The notes: generated from the sequence alone by a model not told the origin. Positions 34,443 through 46,463 are shown, counted from the stretch's first letter. The stretch is DNA of 64,000 nucleotides from Thalassolituus alkanivorans (GCF_020447205.1 NZ_JAJAEL010000035.1:318147-382146), one strand, 5' to 3'. Program-made: numbers and translations.

Positions 34443-34895
34443 TCAGGAAGGAGCTTTTATCCCGGCTGCCAGATAAGGCTCCAGTGCCAGAATACTGTCT
34501 GCCAGCCCCTGCGGGATATCACAGGGCTGTCCGGCCTTGTAATCAAAGAACACCAGCAGACTCTCACCTTTCGCCACCAGGCGTGAGGTTTCATGACTCC
34601 AGACCGCGTACTCCTGGGTAATACGCCCGCTTTCCAGACGCAGACTGCGGATACCGACACTCAGTGTATCCGGGTACTTTACCGGCGCCAGAAACTTAGC
34701 ATTAGTGGAAGCCAGAATCGGCCCGCGGGCATAGTTGTTCATATAATCGAGAATCTTCAGATTATCGAAATACTGCACTCTGGCGCTTTCAAAATAGCGG
34801 AAGAACTGGGTGTTATTCACATGCTGAAAAGCATCCATTTCCCCCCAGGCTACCGGTACTTCAATGACGACCGGATATTCATACAAATCCTGCAT
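34443..34895 (-). CDS. Acyl-CoA thioesterase, hotdog fold (YbgC/FadM-like)
   Basis: A 150-residue single-domain 4HBT protein. The active-site segment WGEMDAFQHVNNTQFFRYFESAR contains the family Asp and the HVNN turn. It should hydrolyse acyl-CoA in the cytoplasm; chain length is unknown. AGGAAA precedes ATG 34895 at normal spacing. It stands alone: upstream lie about 200 AT-rich bases with no gene (34896-35103), in which a small ACCGGC/GCCGGT hairpin (34924-34941) is the only structure I saw. Confidence 0.88.
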   Translation of the reverse strand: MQDLYEYPVVIEVPVAWGEMDAFQHVNNTQFFRYFESARVQYFDNLKILDYMNNYARGPILASTNAKFLAPVKYPDTLSVGIRSLRLESGRITQEYAVWSHETSRLVAKGESLLVFFDYKAGQPCDIPQGLADSILALEPYLAAGIKAPS

Positions 34896-35103
34896 AGCAT
34901 TTTCCTGTAGTTAACGTGGTGACGACCGGCCTCTCTGTGCCGGTTTTCTGACAATCATCAATGTCTAAAAAGTCAGAAAAGACACTTTAGCAATAGACAT
35001 GCCTTTATTGCCGTTAAATCATCTAAAATACTAAAACCATGAAATTGATGAATATTATTCAGCTCATTTAAGGACCGGTGGCACCAATCATAAACAGCAG
35101 GTA

Positions 35104-35136
35104 CAAAAAAACCCCGGAGCCTGAGCTGCGGGGTTT
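35104..35136 (-). terminator. Rho-independent terminator after purA
   Basis: AACCCCG (35110-35116) and CGGGGTT (35129-35135) form the stem. On the minus strand the stem is followed by seven T residues (the A run 35104-35110), so it ends the nnr-to-purA series. Confidence 0.85.
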
Positions 35137-35157
35137 CTTTGCTGCACCAGATGCGGA

Positions 35158-36474
<1,317 letters not shown>

Positions 36475-37641
36475 TTAAGCTTCGACCAGCTGCCACTGGC
36501 CATCCAGTTTTTTCAGATACAGATCCGCCCGGATCGCATCATCGTTCAACGGCACCAGAACCCGTTTGCCCTGCTCGCGCAGTTGCGCAATCAGTTGCCA
36601 TAAGGCCGGGTCATTATCATTGGGTGCAACTACTGTCTGTTTTGCTTCTGCCTGATAGGTTCCGAAACGGGCCAGTACCTTCAGATCAGCACTGAAGCCG
36701 GTTGCCGGACGGGCACGGCCGAACACCGCGCCGGTTTCGTCATAACGGCCACCCTGAGCGATGGCATCGCCATAGCCAGGAATATAAGCAGCAAACACCA
36801 GACCGGTGTGATAGTTATAGCCGCGCAGTTCGGTCAGGTCGAAATACAGCGACGTCTGCGGGAAACGCTGCGCCAGCTGCTCTGCAACCTGCTGAATATG
36901 CGCCAGTTCGGCGGAAGTTTCCGGTACCAGCTCTGCCATACGGCTGATGGCGGCATCCAGTTTCTGACGGTCGCCCTGCAGGCGGATCAGCAGTGCAAAG
37001 GCTTCAGCCAGTGCAGCATCCTGAATTTCGCGCGCGGCCCAGGCTTCAAGGTCGGTGGCGCATTTCAGTTTCAGCAGATCAAACAGCTCGCGCTGCTGTT
37101 CAGCGCTGATGCCGGCTTTGGCTGCCAGCGCACGGAATACGCCGACATGACCCAGATCCAGATGCACCTGTTGCACACCGGCGGACTCAAGCAGGGTCAG
37201 CATCAGGCTGATGATTTCAACGTCGGCGCCAACACCGGCTTCGCCGTACAGTTCAGCACCAATCTGCGTCGGGGTGCGGCTGGCCAGCAGTGAGCTGGCC
37301 TTGGCATGGAATACGGTACGGCAGTAGCTCAGACGGCTGATGCCTTCCGGAGCCAGACTGTGGGCATCGATTCGGGCAACCTGAGGCGTGGTATCGGCAC
37401 TCAGTCCCATCAGACGGCCAGACAGCTGGTCGGTCACTTTAAAGGTACGCAAATCGAGATCTTTGCCAACACCGGTCAGCAATGAGTCCAGATATTCAAG
37501 CGCCGGTGGAATCACCAGGTCATAGCCACAGTTATCCAGCAGGTCGAGCAAACGGCGACGCAACTGTTCAATCCGCCGCGCCTGTGGCGGCAGCACTTCT
37601 TCAATACCATCCGGCAATAGCCAACGGTCAGCGCTAGTCAT
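36475..37641 (-). CDS. hisZ: ATP phosphoribosyltransferase regulatory subunit
   Basis: A 388-residue paralogue of histidyl-tRNA synthetase without the anticodon domain. It has class II motifs (PPALEYLDSLLTG, FKVTDQLSGRLMGLSADTTPQVARIDAH) but lacks the full aminoacylation signature. HisZ pairs with the short form of HisG and provides histidine feedback inhibition. HisG is not in the window. The position between the DUF2065 gene and purA is the usual one in Pseudomonas-like genomes. Confidence 0.94.
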   Translation of the reverse strand: MTSADRWLLPDGIEEVLPPQARRIEQLRRRLLDLLDNCGYDLVIPPALEYLDSLLTGVGKDLDLRTFKVTDQLSGRLMGLSADTTPQVARIDAHSLAPEGISRLSYCRTVFHAKASSLLASRTPTQIGAELYGEAGVGADVEIISLMLTLLESAGVQQVHLDLGHVGVFRALAAKAGISAEQQRELFDLLKLKCATDLEAWAAREIQDAALAEAFALLIRLQGDRQKLDAAISRMAELVPETSAELAHIQQVAEQLAQRFPQTSLYFDLTELRGYNYHTGLVFAAYIPGYGDAIAQGGRYDETGAVFGRARPATGFSADLKVLARFGTYQAEAKQTVVAPNDNDPALWQLIAQLREQGKRVLVPLNDDAIRADLYLKKLDGQWQLVEA

Positions 37642-37652
37642 CGTCCAGCCTT

Positions 37653-37850
37653 TTAATTGATTACGTAAAGTAAACCCAGCCCGATCAGCATACTGATCAG
37701 ACCGGTCATGCGCATCGTGCGATCATCGACTGTGGCCAGCTGAGCGACCAGCTTGCGCCACCGGGCGGGGTAGAGAAACGGCATTACCCCTTCAAGAATA
37801 AACACCAGGCAGAGGGCGATAGCGAATTCGCGCCATAAATCAGGCTGCAC
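37653..37850 (-). CDS. DUF2065 (YjeT-like) small membrane protein
   Basis: A 65-residue protein with two hydrophobic helices (ALCLVFILEGVMPFLY and LISMLIGLGLLYVI) around a basic loop. It begins with GTG at 37850 and has AGGA 6 bases upstream. The position between hflC and purA/hisZ is that of E. coli yjeT. Function is unknown; association with the HflKC membrane complex is a guess from order only. Confidence 0.85.
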   Translation of the reverse strand: MQPDLWREFAIALCLVFILEGVMPFLYPARWRKLVAQLATVDDRTMRMTGLISMLIGLGLLYVIN

Positions 37851-37875
37851 CGGAGGTCCTCAAAAGAAAATCGCA

Positions 37876-37902
37876 CAAAAAAACCGGGCACCAGGCCCGG
37901 TT
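37876..37902 (-). terminator. Rho-independent terminator after hflC
   Basis: ACCGGGC (37883-37889) and GCCCGGT (37895-37901) form the stem; on the minus strand a run of T (A run 37877-37883) follows. It lies only about 26 bases before the DUF2065 start, so downstream expression needs read-through or a promoter inside the hairpin region. Confidence 0.8.
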
Positions 37903-37964
37903 GCAGGATTCTACCAAAGCCGCTGCGCCTTGAACATGGTTAAGGCGCGGGCATTGGTTATTGC

Positions 37965-38834
37965 TTACTTGCCTTTTGCGTCCTTCATATAACGGAAGAA
38001 GTCGCTGTCCGGCTCCAGCAGCAGCACATCGCTCTGGCTGAAGGTCTGGGTGTAAGCTTTCAGACTACGGGTAAAGGCATAGAACTCAGGGTCTTTGTTG
38101 TAAGCAGACGCATAAATACGCGCAGCCTCAGCATCGCCCTCACCCTTGGTGCGTTCAGCATCACGGTAAGCTTCAGCTTCCAGAACAGTTTTCTGACGAT
38201 CGGCATCGGCCTGAATACCTTCTGACAGCTCTTTACCCTGTGAGCGGTGTTCGCGGGCTTCACGCTCACGTTCCGCCGACATACGGTTATACACCGAGGC
38301 ACTGAGGTCATCCGGCAGATCGACGGCTTTAACGCGCATGTCGAGAATCTCAATACCCAAGTCATCCTGAGTCTGAGTATTCAAGGCAGCAGTCAGCTTG
38401 GTCATCAGCTGATCACGCTCACCGGATACCACTTCATGCAGGGTACGGTTGGCGATTTCATCACGCAGACCTTTGTTGACCAGGTTAGCCAGCAGGTTAG
38501 ATGCTTCCTGACGGTTACCGGAAGTGGCTTTGTAGTAGGAATTCACATCCTTGATACGCCACTTGGTGAACGAATCGACGATCACATATTTTTTACCGGA
38601 GGTCAGGAAGTGCGATGGATTGGTATCCAGCGTCAGTACCCGTGCATCAAAACGCTTAACGTTCTGCATAAAAGGCACTTTCCAGTGCAGACCCGGTTTG
38701 ATGTCATTGTCGACCACTTCACCGAACTGCAGCTTGATCGCGCGTTCAGTTTCGTTGATGACGTACAGGCCCTGACTGGCGACCAGCAGCAGCACACCCA
38801 GAACGATCAGACTCAATAAAGCTTTCGGAGACAT
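37965..38834 (-). CDS. hflC: HflC, FtsH protease modulator subunit
   Basis: A 289-residue SPFH/band 7 protein with one N-terminal membrane helix (ALLSLIVLGVLLLVASQGLYVI), the SPFH domain (ERAIKLQFGEVVDNDIKPGLHWKVPF) and a long coiled coil rich in Ala, Glu and Arg. With HflK it forms the periplasm-facing cage around FtsH. Its ATG overlaps the hflK stop (TAATG), so the two are translationally coupled. Confidence 0.96.
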   Translation of the reverse strand: MSPKALLSLIVLGVLLLVASQGLYVINETERAIKLQFGEVVDNDIKPGLHWKVPFMQNVKRFDARVLTLDTNPSHFLTSGKKYVIVDSFTKWRIKDVNSYYKATSGNRQEASNLLANLVNKGLRDEIANRTLHEVVSGERDQLMTKLTAALNTQTQDDLGIEILDMRVKAVDLPDDLSASVYNRMSAEREREAREHRSQGKELSEGIQADADRQKTVLEAEAYRDAERTKGEGDAEAARIYASAYNKDPEFYAFTRSLKAYTQTFSQSDVLLLEPDSDFFRYMKDAKGK

Positions 38835-40015
38835 TAACGACCCTCCCTGCGAGTAGTGTTGCCAGTGCTGTTCTGACGGGTGCGGACTTCATTCAGTACC
38901 TGATCAGTCAGACGGGAAATATCACCGCTGCTCAGAGACGCGCCGTCGCCCTTGGCTGTCGGCAGGTTCTGCATCAGTTTATCCAGCGGCAGATACATCA
39001 TGTTATTGCCGCCCTTAACATCCACCAGCACTTTGCTGGTATTGCTGTACACATCAGACAACGCTTCGATATACAGACGCTCGCGGGTAACCGCCGGCGC
39101 TTTTTTGTATTCGGAATAAAGATTGTTGAAACGGGCTGCCTCACCCTCTGCGCGGGCGATGATGCGGTCTTTATAAGCACTGGCTTCTTCCAGCTGACGC
39201 TGGGCGCGACCACGGGCTTCCGGTACAACCGCATTGGCGTAGGCTTCAGCTTCGTTGATAAAACGTTCTTTATCCTGTTTGGCTTTCTGTACGTCGTCGA
39301 ATGCCGCTTTCACCTGAGCCGGTGGGCGGGCATCTTTAATGTTGACGTTGGTCAGCACCATACCGGTCTGGTAACGGTCGAGGTAATCCTGCAGACGGAT
39401 CTGTACTTTCTCAGCCAATACCGCACGGCCGGTGGTCAGGATTGGGTCCATCGCCGCAGAACCGACTTCATGACGCAGCGCACTTTCCGCCGCAGACAAC
39501 AGGGTACGCTCCGGCAGCTCAACACGCAGGGCGAAAGCAATAGGATCGGCCACACGGTATTGCGCGTTCAGTTCCACTTCGACGATGTTTTCGTCTTCGG
39601 TAAGCATGCGCTCTTTAATTTCGGCTTCACGCACCTTGGTGGTGTTTACAGGAATCACCTGATCAACCAGAGGCACTTTAAAGTGCAGACCCGGATTCTC
39701 AGTTTTCAGGTATTTACCCAAACGCAGTACAACACCACGCTCCTGTTCATCCAGGGTGTAGAAGGAGTTAAAAGCCAGCATAACAACCAGAATCGCCGCA
39801 GCAATACCAAAGAAACCGCCGGCACCACTACCGCTGTCACCGCCGTTATTGTTATTGCCATTTCCCTTGCCGAACAGACCATTAATCTTGTCCATCAGCT
39901 GTTTCAGGGCATCATCCAGATCCGGTGGCTGATTGCCGCGATTTTTATTACCGCGGTTGTTGTTACCCCAGGGATCATTGGGATTGCCCTTTCCGCCGGG
40001 CTCATTCCAGGCCAT
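38834..40015 (-). CDS. hflK: HflK, FtsH protease modulator subunit
   Basis: A 393-residue SPFH protein. The first 60 residues are glycine- and asparagine-rich cytoplasmic sequence (GNPNDPWGNNNRGNKNRGN), followed by a membrane helix (FFGIAAAILVVMLAFNSFYTL), the SPFH domain (QERGVVLRLGKYLKTENPGLHFKVPL) and the coiled coil. It partners HflC. It lies downstream of hflX. Confidence 0.96.
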   Translation of the reverse strand: MAWNEPGGKGNPNDPWGNNNRGNKNRGNQPPDLDDALKQLMDKINGLFGKGNGNNNNGGDSGSGAGGFFGIAAAILVVMLAFNSFYTLDEQERGVVLRLGKYLKTENPGLHFKVPLVDQVIPVNTTKVREAEIKERMLTEDENIVEVELNAQYRVADPIAFALRVELPERTLLSAAESALRHEVGSAAMDPILTTGRAVLAEKVQIRLQDYLDRYQTGMVLTNVNIKDARPPAQVKAAFDDVQKAKQDKERFINEAEAYANAVVPEARGRAQRQLEEASAYKDRIIARAEGEAARFNNLYSEYKKAPAVTRERLYIEALSDVYSNTSKVLVDVKGGNNMMYLPLDKLMQNLPTAKGDGASLSSGDISRLTDQVLNEVRTRQNSTGNTTRREGR

Positions 40016-40112
40016 AAGTCACTCCAGTTAGGCAGACAATTCGATGCGCACGTCCGTATGACAACGCATCCTGAAAAATATCAGAACCGGTTGCATTGAG
40101 TAACATCGTCAC

Positions 40113-41423
40113 TCAGTGCCAGGCTTCCTGTACCGGTTCAAGAAAACGGCTTTCGGCCATATCAGCGCGCGCCAGAGCACGTTTGAAATCCTGACGCTGC
40201 ATTCTCAGGGTCAGTACCATATCACCGTTTTCAGCATAGTGTTCTTTCTGTATCGCACCCAATTCGTAAAGAATTGCACGTAACTTGGCTTCCGCCGGGT
40301 GCAGACAGATATCTTCATTGAAGACTTCCGTACTCAGCAGTTCGCCAATAGCCTGGTTCAACAGATCCAGTCCAAGGCGCTGCTGTGCCGATACCCACAC
40401 CGCCACCGGCTTGCCCTGATCGTCGCGGTCAATACGGGCTTCGCCGTGTTCCAGCAGGTCAATTTTGTTGTAGACCCGCAGTTGCGGCACCACATCGGCT
40501 TCAATTTCTTTTAATACCAGCTCAACCTGCTGAATATTGCCTTCGCGTTCCTGTGCCGCACAGTCGATCACATGCACCAGCAGATCCGCTTCGGCCGCTT
40601 CCTGCAATGTGGCCTGAAAGGCCTCAACCAGTTTGTGTGGCAGGTGGCGAATAAATCCCACCGTATCGGCCAGTACCACTTCGCCGACGTTATCCACCGC
40701 AAAGCGGCGCAACGTTGGGTCAAGGGTGGCAAACAGCTGATTGGCCGCATACACATCGGCGGTGGTCAGGGTATTAAACAGGGTTGATTTACCAGCGTTG
40801 GTGTAACCGACAATGGCCACACTGGGAATCGATGAACGCTTACGCGCACGGCGGTTCTGATCGCGCTGGGCATGAACCTTGTCCAGCCGGGCGTTGATAT
40901 TTTTTACCCGCTCACGCAGCAGACGACGGTCGGTCTCAAGCTGGGTTTCACCCGGCCCGCGCAGACCAATACCACCTTTCTGGCGTTCAAGGTGAGTCCA
41001 GCCACGGATCAGACGAGTCGACTGAAACTGCAGCTGCGCCAGTTCAACCTGCAGCTTACCTTCGTGGGTACGCGCACGCTGGGCGAAAATATCGAGAATC
41101 AGACCGGTACGGTCGAGAACACGGCACTGTAATGCCCGCTCCAGGTTACGCTCCTGGCTGGGTGACAATGCGTGATTGAAAATAACCAGTTCTGCGCCAT
41201 GCAGGCGCAGAGCCTGACCGATTTCCTCCACTTTACCTTTACCGATAAAGGTTTTGGGATCGGGGGTTGAGCGTTTGGTGGTTACCAGATCCACCGGATC
41301 GGCACCTGCCGAAATAACCAGTTCCCTGAACTCGTTAAGGTCCTCACGGTTGAGGCCCTCAGGAAAATCAATATGAACCAGTACTGCGGTTTCGCCGCCA
41401 TTATCCGGGCGTTCAAAGAACAA
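40113..41423 (-). CDS. hflX: Ribosome-associated GTPase HflX
   Basis: A 436-residue GTPase that splits stalled or hibernating ribosomes. The N-terminal HflX domain (LVHIDFPEGLNREDLNEFREL, HALSPSQERNLE, FAQRARTHEGKLQVELAQL) precedes the G domain with GYTNAGKSTLFN (P-loop), DTVGFIRHLPH and NKIDLL. The start is TTG at 41423, supported by AGGAG 8-9 bases upstream and by alignment with the E. coli N-terminus. It follows hfq by 17 bases, the conserved order. Confidence 0.95.
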   Translation of the reverse strand: MFFERPDNGGETAVLVHIDFPEGLNREDLNEFRELVISAGADPVDLVTTKRSTPDPKTFIGKGKVEEIGQALRLHGAELVIFNHALSPSQERNLERALQCRVLDRTGLILDIFAQRARTHEGKLQVELAQLQFQSTRLIRGWTHLERQKGGIGLRGPGETQLETDRRLLRERVKNINARLDKVHAQRDQNRRARKRSSIPSVAIVGYTNAGKSTLFNTLTTADVYAANQLFATLDPTLRRFAVDNVGEVVLADTVGFIRHLPHKLVEAFQATLQEAAEADLLVHVIDCAAQEREGNIQQVELVLKEIEADVVPQLRVYNKIDLLEHGEARIDRDDQGKPVAVWVSAQQRLGLDLLNQAIGELLSTEVFNEDICLHPAEAKLRAILYELGAIQKEHYAENGDMVLTLRMQRQDFKRALARADMAESRFLEPVQEAWH

Positions 41424-41440
41424 ATCAGCGGCTCCTGCGT

Positions 41441-41695
41441 TTACTCGTCGCTGCTGCCATCAACGTCGCCGGTATCTGCAGGCTGCAGACGCACATTGCG
41501 GGATGGTACAACAGTAGAAATTGCGTGTTTATAAACCATCTGACTGACCGTGTTTTTCAGCAGAATAACAAATTGGTCGAATGATTCGATCTGACCTTGC
41601 AGCTTGATGCCGTTTACCAGAAAGATAGACACTGGAATACGTTCTTTGCGCAGCTGATTGAGGTAAGGGTCTTGTAGAGAATGCCCTTTTGACAT
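41441..41695 (-). CDS. hfq: RNA chaperone Hfq
   Basis: An 84-residue protein with the full Sm fold: Sm1 ([28 protein letters not shown]) and the Sm2 signature YKHAIST. The C-terminal tail is short and acidic ([11 protein letters not shown]). AAGGAGA precedes ATG 41695, ruling out the longer frame. Hfq would be the partner of the Fur-regulated RNA and the target of the CrcZ-like RNAs found in this window. It lies between miaA and hflX; the 105-base gap after miaA is large enough for its own promoter. Confidence 0.97.
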   Translation of the reverse strand: MSKGHSLQDPYLNQLRKERIPVSIFLVNGIKLQGQIESFDQFVILLKNTVSQMVYKHAISTVVPSRNVRLQPADTGDVDGSSDE

Positions 41696-41800
41696 AATGG
41701 TCTCCTTAAATGAAGGTGTGCCGTCCAATGTGGGGACAGCCAAGAAAAATAATAAGCCCCAGTTCGTCCGGAGCGACGCGAATGCGATAAAGCTGCGAAA

Positions 41801-42760
41801 TCAGGACGATGCGCTAAATATGGCGTTGGCATGCAGGATTTTCAAGGCGCTTTGCAGAAGATTACTATCCTCTGTCTCCAGCCAGTACAGATCGGGCCAG
41901 CTGCGCAACCAGGTTACCTGCCGCTTCGCCAACTGGCGCGTGGCTATAATGCCACGCTCAATCATTTCCTCATAATCATATTTGCCGTCCAGATAGTCCC
42001 ATACCTGGCGGTATCCGACGGCCCGCACGGAAGGCATATTGACGTTCAGATCACCGCGCGCATGCAGCTTTTTTACTTCATCGATAAAGCCCTGCTCCAC
42101 CATCTGGCGGAAACGCAGCGCAATGCGTTCATGCAGGGTACTGCGTTCGCGCGGACACACGGCCAGATTGACCACATGATAAGGCAGTGGTTCGCTCTGC
42201 TGCTCAGCCCAGAACTCGGTCAGGGTTTTGCCCGATACTTCATACACTTCCAGTGCGCGCTGAATACGCTGTGAATCCATCGGCTTTAACCGTTCCGCCG
42301 ATTGCGGATCGATGGCAGCGAGTTTTTCGTGCATATGCGGCCAGCCATATTGCAGCCCTTCTGCCAGCAGACGCTCACGAACCTCTTCATCGGCCTGTGG
42401 CAATTGCGCAGCGCCATCACGCAGAAATTTAAAGTACATCATGGTGCCGCCGGTCAGCAGTGGTACCTTGCCGCGGGCGGTGATATCAGCCATTTCGCGC
42501 AGCGCATCCTCACGAAAATTTGCCGCGGAATAACTCTCTGCCGGATCAATCAGATCAATTAACCGGTGCGGCGCACGCCTCTGCATGTCTGCATCGGGTT
42601 TGGCGGTACCGATATCCATCCCCTTGTACACCAGCGCCGAATCAACGCTGATAATTTCGCACGGATATTTTTCCACCAGCTCCAGTGCCAGTGCGGTTTT
42701 GCCGGAAGCGGTCGGCCCCATCAGAAAGATGGCCGGCGGTAATTCATGCACAGTGCTCAT
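41801..42760 (-). CDS. miaA: tRNA dimethylallyltransferase
   Basis: MiaA, 319 residues, prenylates A37 of tRNAs reading UNN codons. It has the P-loop [12 protein letters not shown], the [16 protein letters not shown] segment, the substrate-binding [13 protein letters not shown] and the tRNA-contact motif [12 protein letters not shown]. The ATG overlaps the mutL stop as TGATG, so translation is coupled. Confidence 0.97.
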   Translation of the reverse strand: MSTVHELPPAIFLMGPTASGKTALALELVEKYPCEIISVDSALVYKGMDIGTAKPDADMQRRAPHRLIDLIDPAESYSAANFREDALREMADITARGKVPLLTGGTMMYFKFLRDGAAQLPQADEEVRERLLAEGLQYGWPHMHEKLAAIDPQSAERLKPMDSQRIQRALEVYEVSGKTLTEFWAEQQSEPLPYHVVNLAVCPRERSTLHERIALRFRQMVEQGFIDEVKKLHARGDLNVNMPSVRAVGYRQVWDYLDGKYDYEEMIERGIIATRQLAKRQVTWLRSWPDLYWLETEDSNLLQSALKILHANAIFSASS

Positions 42761-44643
42761 CAGCGGCCCCGTAAAAACAGTTTATCCAGTTCACCCATGG
42801 TGAGCTGAGTCCAGGTCGGACGGCCATGATTGCACTGGCCACTGCGCTCAGTGGCTTCCATATCGCGCAGTAAGGCGTTCATTTCCGGAATACTGAGTTT
42901 GCGGTTTGCACGTACCGAGCCATGACAGGCCATGGTGCCGAGTAATTCGTTGCGGTGCGCAAGAATACGGTCGGAGGTGCCGTGTTCAAGCAGGTCGCCC
43001 AGCATGTCAGTGATCAGCCGTGGTACTTCCGCCTGCTGCAGCAGCACCGGAATCTGGCGTACAACCACGCTTTCCGGCGCTACCCGCGCAAGCTCAACGC
43101 CGAGCAAGCGGAATTCATCGGCAAACTGCTCGGCGGCATCAGCTTCGCGCTCACTCACCGCCAGCGTCACCGGCACCAGCAGCGGCTGACTCTGCACCCC
43201 CTGCTGATCAACGGCGATCTTTAACCGCTCATAGGTAATACGCTCATGGGCCGCATGCATATCAACCACCACCATACCCTGTGCGTTCTGCGCCAGAATA
43301 TAAATGCCGTGCAGCTGAGCAATGGCATAACCCAGAGGAGGCATATCGGCGCTGGGCGTTTGTGGTAACGGCTGTGGCTGACCCTGCCGTACTTCCTGTC
43401 CCCAGGGCGCAACATCGAGCGGCTGACTGAGCGAGCGCAGGCCGTCCAGTTGCGCACTGACTGCCCCCTGTTGCGGCACGGCATTAAATGCAGGCTGATA
43501 GCTGCCGGCATTTTCCTGTACCGCCTGCGCCTGCCAGTCGAGGCGTGCCTGCTCCTGAAATTCACCGGCCTGCACACCACTGAGCGGCGCCGTCTGTGGC
43601 ACCAGCGTCGCCGGTGTGCTGCCCGCCAGACGATCATCCGGACGCACATCACCCAGCGCTTTATGCAGGGTACGGAACAGGAAATCGTGTACCAGCCGGC
43701 CATCGCGGAAGCGTACTTCATGCTTGGTCGGATGCACGTTTACATCCACCAGTTTCGGGTCCAGCCAGAGGTAAAGTACAAAGGCCGGATGACGACCGTG
43801 ATACAGCACATCGCGGTAGGCTTGTTTAATCGCATGCACTACTAATTTATCGCGTACCACACGGCCATTAACAAAGAAATACTGCATATCCGCCTGCGAA
43901 CGCGAGAAGGTCGGTAAGCCGACCCAGCCCTGCAGTTGCAGACCCACCGCTTCGGCGTCGATATGCACCGCGCTGTCGATAAAATCTTTATTGAGCAGGC
44001 TGGCAACGCGCTTTTCGCGATCAATAGTGCGCTCGGCACTGCGCAGCTGGTGAATCACCCGGCCATTATGGCGCAGCGAAAATGCCACATCGTAACGGCT
44101 TAACGCCAGCCGCTTAACGGTTTCTTCCAGATGGGAAAATTCGGTTTTTTCAGTGCGTAAAAACTTCCGCCGCGCCGGGGTATTAAAAAATAAATCACGT
44201 ACCTCAAGCGTGGTGCCCACCGGATGCGCCGCCGGAGCGACACTGGCGGCCATATCACGGCCTTCGGCATGCACACTCCAGGCGTCTTCTGCGCCCTGCG
44301 CTCTTGACGTCAGGGTTAACCGGGTGACCGAGCTGATACTGGCCAGCGCTTCGCCGCGAAAACCAAGACTGGCAACCGCTTCCAGATCGTCCAGCGTGGT
44401 GATTTTACTGGTGGCATGACGGCTCAGCGCCAGCGGCAGATCATCGTGTTCAATGCCGTGGCCATCATCGCGGATACGCAGCAGCTTGACCCCGCCCTGC
44501 TCAGCATCAATTTCGATGCGGGTTGCACCGGCATCCAGGGCGTTTTCCACCAGTTCTTTAACGATATTGGCAGGACGTTCGACTACCTCACCGGCGGCGA
44601 TCTGGTTCGCCAGGCGCGGTGACAGCAGATGAATTCGACTCAT
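42760..44643 (-). CDS. mutL: DNA mismatch repair protein MutL
   Basis: A 627-residue GHKL ATPase. N-terminal motifs: [27 protein letters not shown] split over residues 12-38, DDGHGI, and [13 protein letters not shown]. The middle linker is Gln- and Pro-rich. The C-terminal domain carries DMHAAHE followed by four residues and Glu, ACHGSVRA and CNHGRP, which correspond to the metal-binding endonuclease motifs of nicking MutL proteins and are absent from E. coli MutL. It follows amiB and precedes miaA. Confidence 0.96.
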   Translation of the reverse strand: MSRIHLLSPRLANQIAAGEVVERPANIVKELVENALDAGATRIEIDAEQGGVKLLRIRDDGHGIEHDDLPLALSRHATSKITTLDDLEAVASLGFRGEALASISSVTRLTLTSRAQGAEDAWSVHAEGRDMAASVAPAAHPVGTTLEVRDLFFNTPARRKFLRTEKTEFSHLEETVKRLALSRYDVAFSLRHNGRVIHQLRSAERTIDREKRVASLLNKDFIDSAVHIDAEAVGLQLQGWVGLPTFSRSQADMQYFFVNGRVVRDKLVVHAIKQAYRDVLYHGRHPAFVLYLWLDPKLVDVNVHPTKHEVRFRDGRLVHDFLFRTLHKALGDVRPDDRLAGSTPATLVPQTAPLSGVQAGEFQEQARLDWQAQAVQENAGSYQPAFNAVPQQGAVSAQLDGLRSLSQPLDVAPWGQEVRQGQPQPLPQTPSADMPPLGYAIAQLHGIYILAQNAQGMVVVDMHAAHERITYERLKIAVDQQGVQSQPLLVPVTLAVSEREADAAEQFADEFRLLGVELARVAPESVVVRQIPVLLQQAEVPRLITDMLGDLLEHGTSDRILAHRNELLGTMACHGSVRANRKLSIPEMNALLRDMEATERSGQCNHGRPTWTQLTMGELDKLFLRGR

Positions 44644-44661
44644 AAAAATACAGCCCGGAAA

Positions 44662-45990
44662 TCAGGTATTAGGAATTTTGATACGCTGGCCGATGCGCAG
44701 CTGATCATTTTTCAGTTCGTTGACGCGACGCAGCTCATTAATCGCCACACCATTTTTAACGGCAATATCCGACAGGGTATCGCCACTGCGGATTACATAG
44801 GTATTAAATACCGGCGCACTGCTTTTCTGCACGGCAAGCAAGGTTCCCCGTGGCGGATGCTCACGGAAATATTCGGTAATACCGGCAAAAATCGCCCGTG
44901 CCATTTTTTTCTGATAATTACTGGTGGCCAGCTTACGCGCTTCATCCGGGTTGGAAATAAAACCGGTTTCTACCAGCAGCGCCGGCATATCAGGAGCTTT
45001 TAACACCACGAAGGCCGCTTCTTCCACATGGTTTTTGTGCAGCCGGGAAACGTTACCGATATTGTCGAGAATATGGGTGCCGAGTTTCACGCTGGAATTG
45101 CGTTTGGCGGTCATGGATAAATCCAGCAGCGTCATCGCCAGATGATCTTCTTTATCTTCCAGACTGACACCACCGATAAGATCCGATTCGTTTTCTTTAT
45201 CGGCCAGCCAGCGCGCCGCCTCTGAGGTTGCGCCACGTTCCGACAACACAAATACCGAGCTGCCATGGGCGCTCGGATGTTTGAACGCATCAGCATGAAT
45301 CGACACAAAAAAGTCGGCATTGGCTTTACGTGCTTTTTCTGTACGTTCACGCAGGCCGATATAGTAATCGCCGGTACGCACCATAAAAGGGTGGAAACCG
45401 TGTTCTGCGATTAACAGTCGCTGTAATTCTTTGGCAATGGCCAGTACCACGTTTTTTTCCCGCGTGCGGCCATGACCAATCGCGCCCGGATCTTCGCCAC
45501 CGTGACCGGCATCGATAGCAATAATAATGTCGCGTTTATTGTCTGTATAAATATCGGCTTTTTTAACCGGCGCCACGACCTGAGCACCGACCTCACGCTC
45601 CAGATCAACCACCAAACGGTGATTGGCATACACATTATTCGGCGCCAGCGGAAAGCTTTTCGGGTTCAGCGGTTCCGTTACATCGAGCACGATGCGCACG
45701 TCATTACCATTGCGCTTGCCACTGCGGATACCGCGGATGGACGTGGACTGCAGATCAACTTTCGCCAGATCGTTCAGCACCTTGGAGTCGGCCAGATCGA
45801 TCACGACCCGGTCAGGATTGCTGAGGGTAAATATTTTATGTTCCGCCGGGCTGGATAAATCAAACACCAGACGGGTTTTATCCGGCGACTGCCAGACCCG
45901 CACATCTTTAACGTCGGCATGCAGTGCCGGGCTGAGCAACAGCGGCAATATCAGCCCCAACAGGAAAACAGGCAAAAAAACAGGTTTCAT
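44662..45990 (-). CDS. amiB: N-acetylmuramoyl-L-alanine amidase with AMIN and LysM domains
   Basis: A 442-residue periplasmic cell-separation amidase. Signal peptide at residues 1-25, an AMIN domain (residues about 30-135) for septal targeting, the Amidase_3 domain with zinc ligands in [13 protein letters not shown] and SIHADAF, and catalytic [12 protein letters not shown]-terminal LysM ([17 protein letters not shown]) completes it. It belongs to the EnvC/NlpD-activated AmiB/AmiC type. The start overlaps the tsaE stop (ATGA). Confidence 0.94.
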   Translation of the reverse strand: MKPVFLPVFLLGLILPLLLSPALHADVKDVRVWQSPDKTRLVFDLSSPAEHKIFTLSNPDRVVIDLADSKVLNDLAKVDLQSTSIRGIRSGKRNGNDVRIVLDVTEPLNPKSFPLAPNNVYANHRLVVDLEREVGAQVVAPVKKADIYTDNKRDIIIAIDAGHGGEDPGAIGHGRTREKNVVLAIAKELQRLLIAEHGFHPFMVRTGDYYIGLRERTEKARKANADFFVSIHADAFKHPSAHGSSVFVLSERGATSEAARWLADKENESDLIGGVSLEDKEDHLAMTLLDLSMTAKRNSSVKLGTHILDNIGNVSRLHKNHVEEAAFVVLKAPDMPALLVETGFISNPDEARKLATSNYQKKMARAIFAGITEYFREHPPRGTLLAVQKSSAPVFNTYVIRSGDTLSDIAVKNGVAINELRRVNELKNDQLRIGQRIKIPNT

Positions 45991-46463
45991 GTCTGCTCAA
46001 ACTCCTGCGCCAGCGTATCCAGAGACTGCACCCAGCGTTGACCACGTTCACTGCCGGCCTGCCAGCTCAGTTCGCGGCTGTCGCCCAGATCATCAATATG
46101 CAGCACCAGATCGGCCGCAGGCAGAACACCGCGGCCTTTTTCGGCCCACTCAATTAAACACAGCGCCTGGTTATCGAGATAATCGCGTATGCCCATAAAT
46201 TCCAGCTCTTCAGCATCGCCCAGACGATACAGATCGAAGTGGCAGACATGACAGGCCGCCAGCGGATAATCCTCAACCAGAGTGTACGTCGGGCTTTTCA
46301 CCGCGCCCTGATGTCCCAGCGCCTGAATCAGGCCACGGCTGAAGGTGGTTTTACCCGCCCCCAGCGTACCTTCCAGAAACAGCAGGCCGCCTTCGCTTAA
46401 TACCGGCGCACAGGCCGCCGCAAAGGCCGTCATGGCGGATTCTCCGCACAGGCGAATGGTCAT
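45987..46463 (-). CDS. tsaE: tRNA threonylcarbamoyladenosine synthesis ATPase
   Basis: TsaE, 158 residues, P-loop ATPase that cycles the TsaBD complex making t6A37 in tRNA. Walker A is [13 protein letters not shown]; the switch region is [13 protein letters not shown], and the conserved [17 protein letters not shown] follows. It is coupled to nnr upstream (TGATG) and amiB downstream (ATGA). Confidence 0.95.
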   Translation of the reverse strand: MTIRLCGESAMTAFAAACAPVLSEGGLLFLEGTLGAGKTTFSRGLIQALGHQGAVKSPTYTLVEDYPLAACHVCHFDLYRLGDAEELEFMGIRDYLDNQALCLIEWAEKGRGVLPAADLVLHIDDLGDSRELSWQAGSERGQRWVQSLDTLAQEFEQT

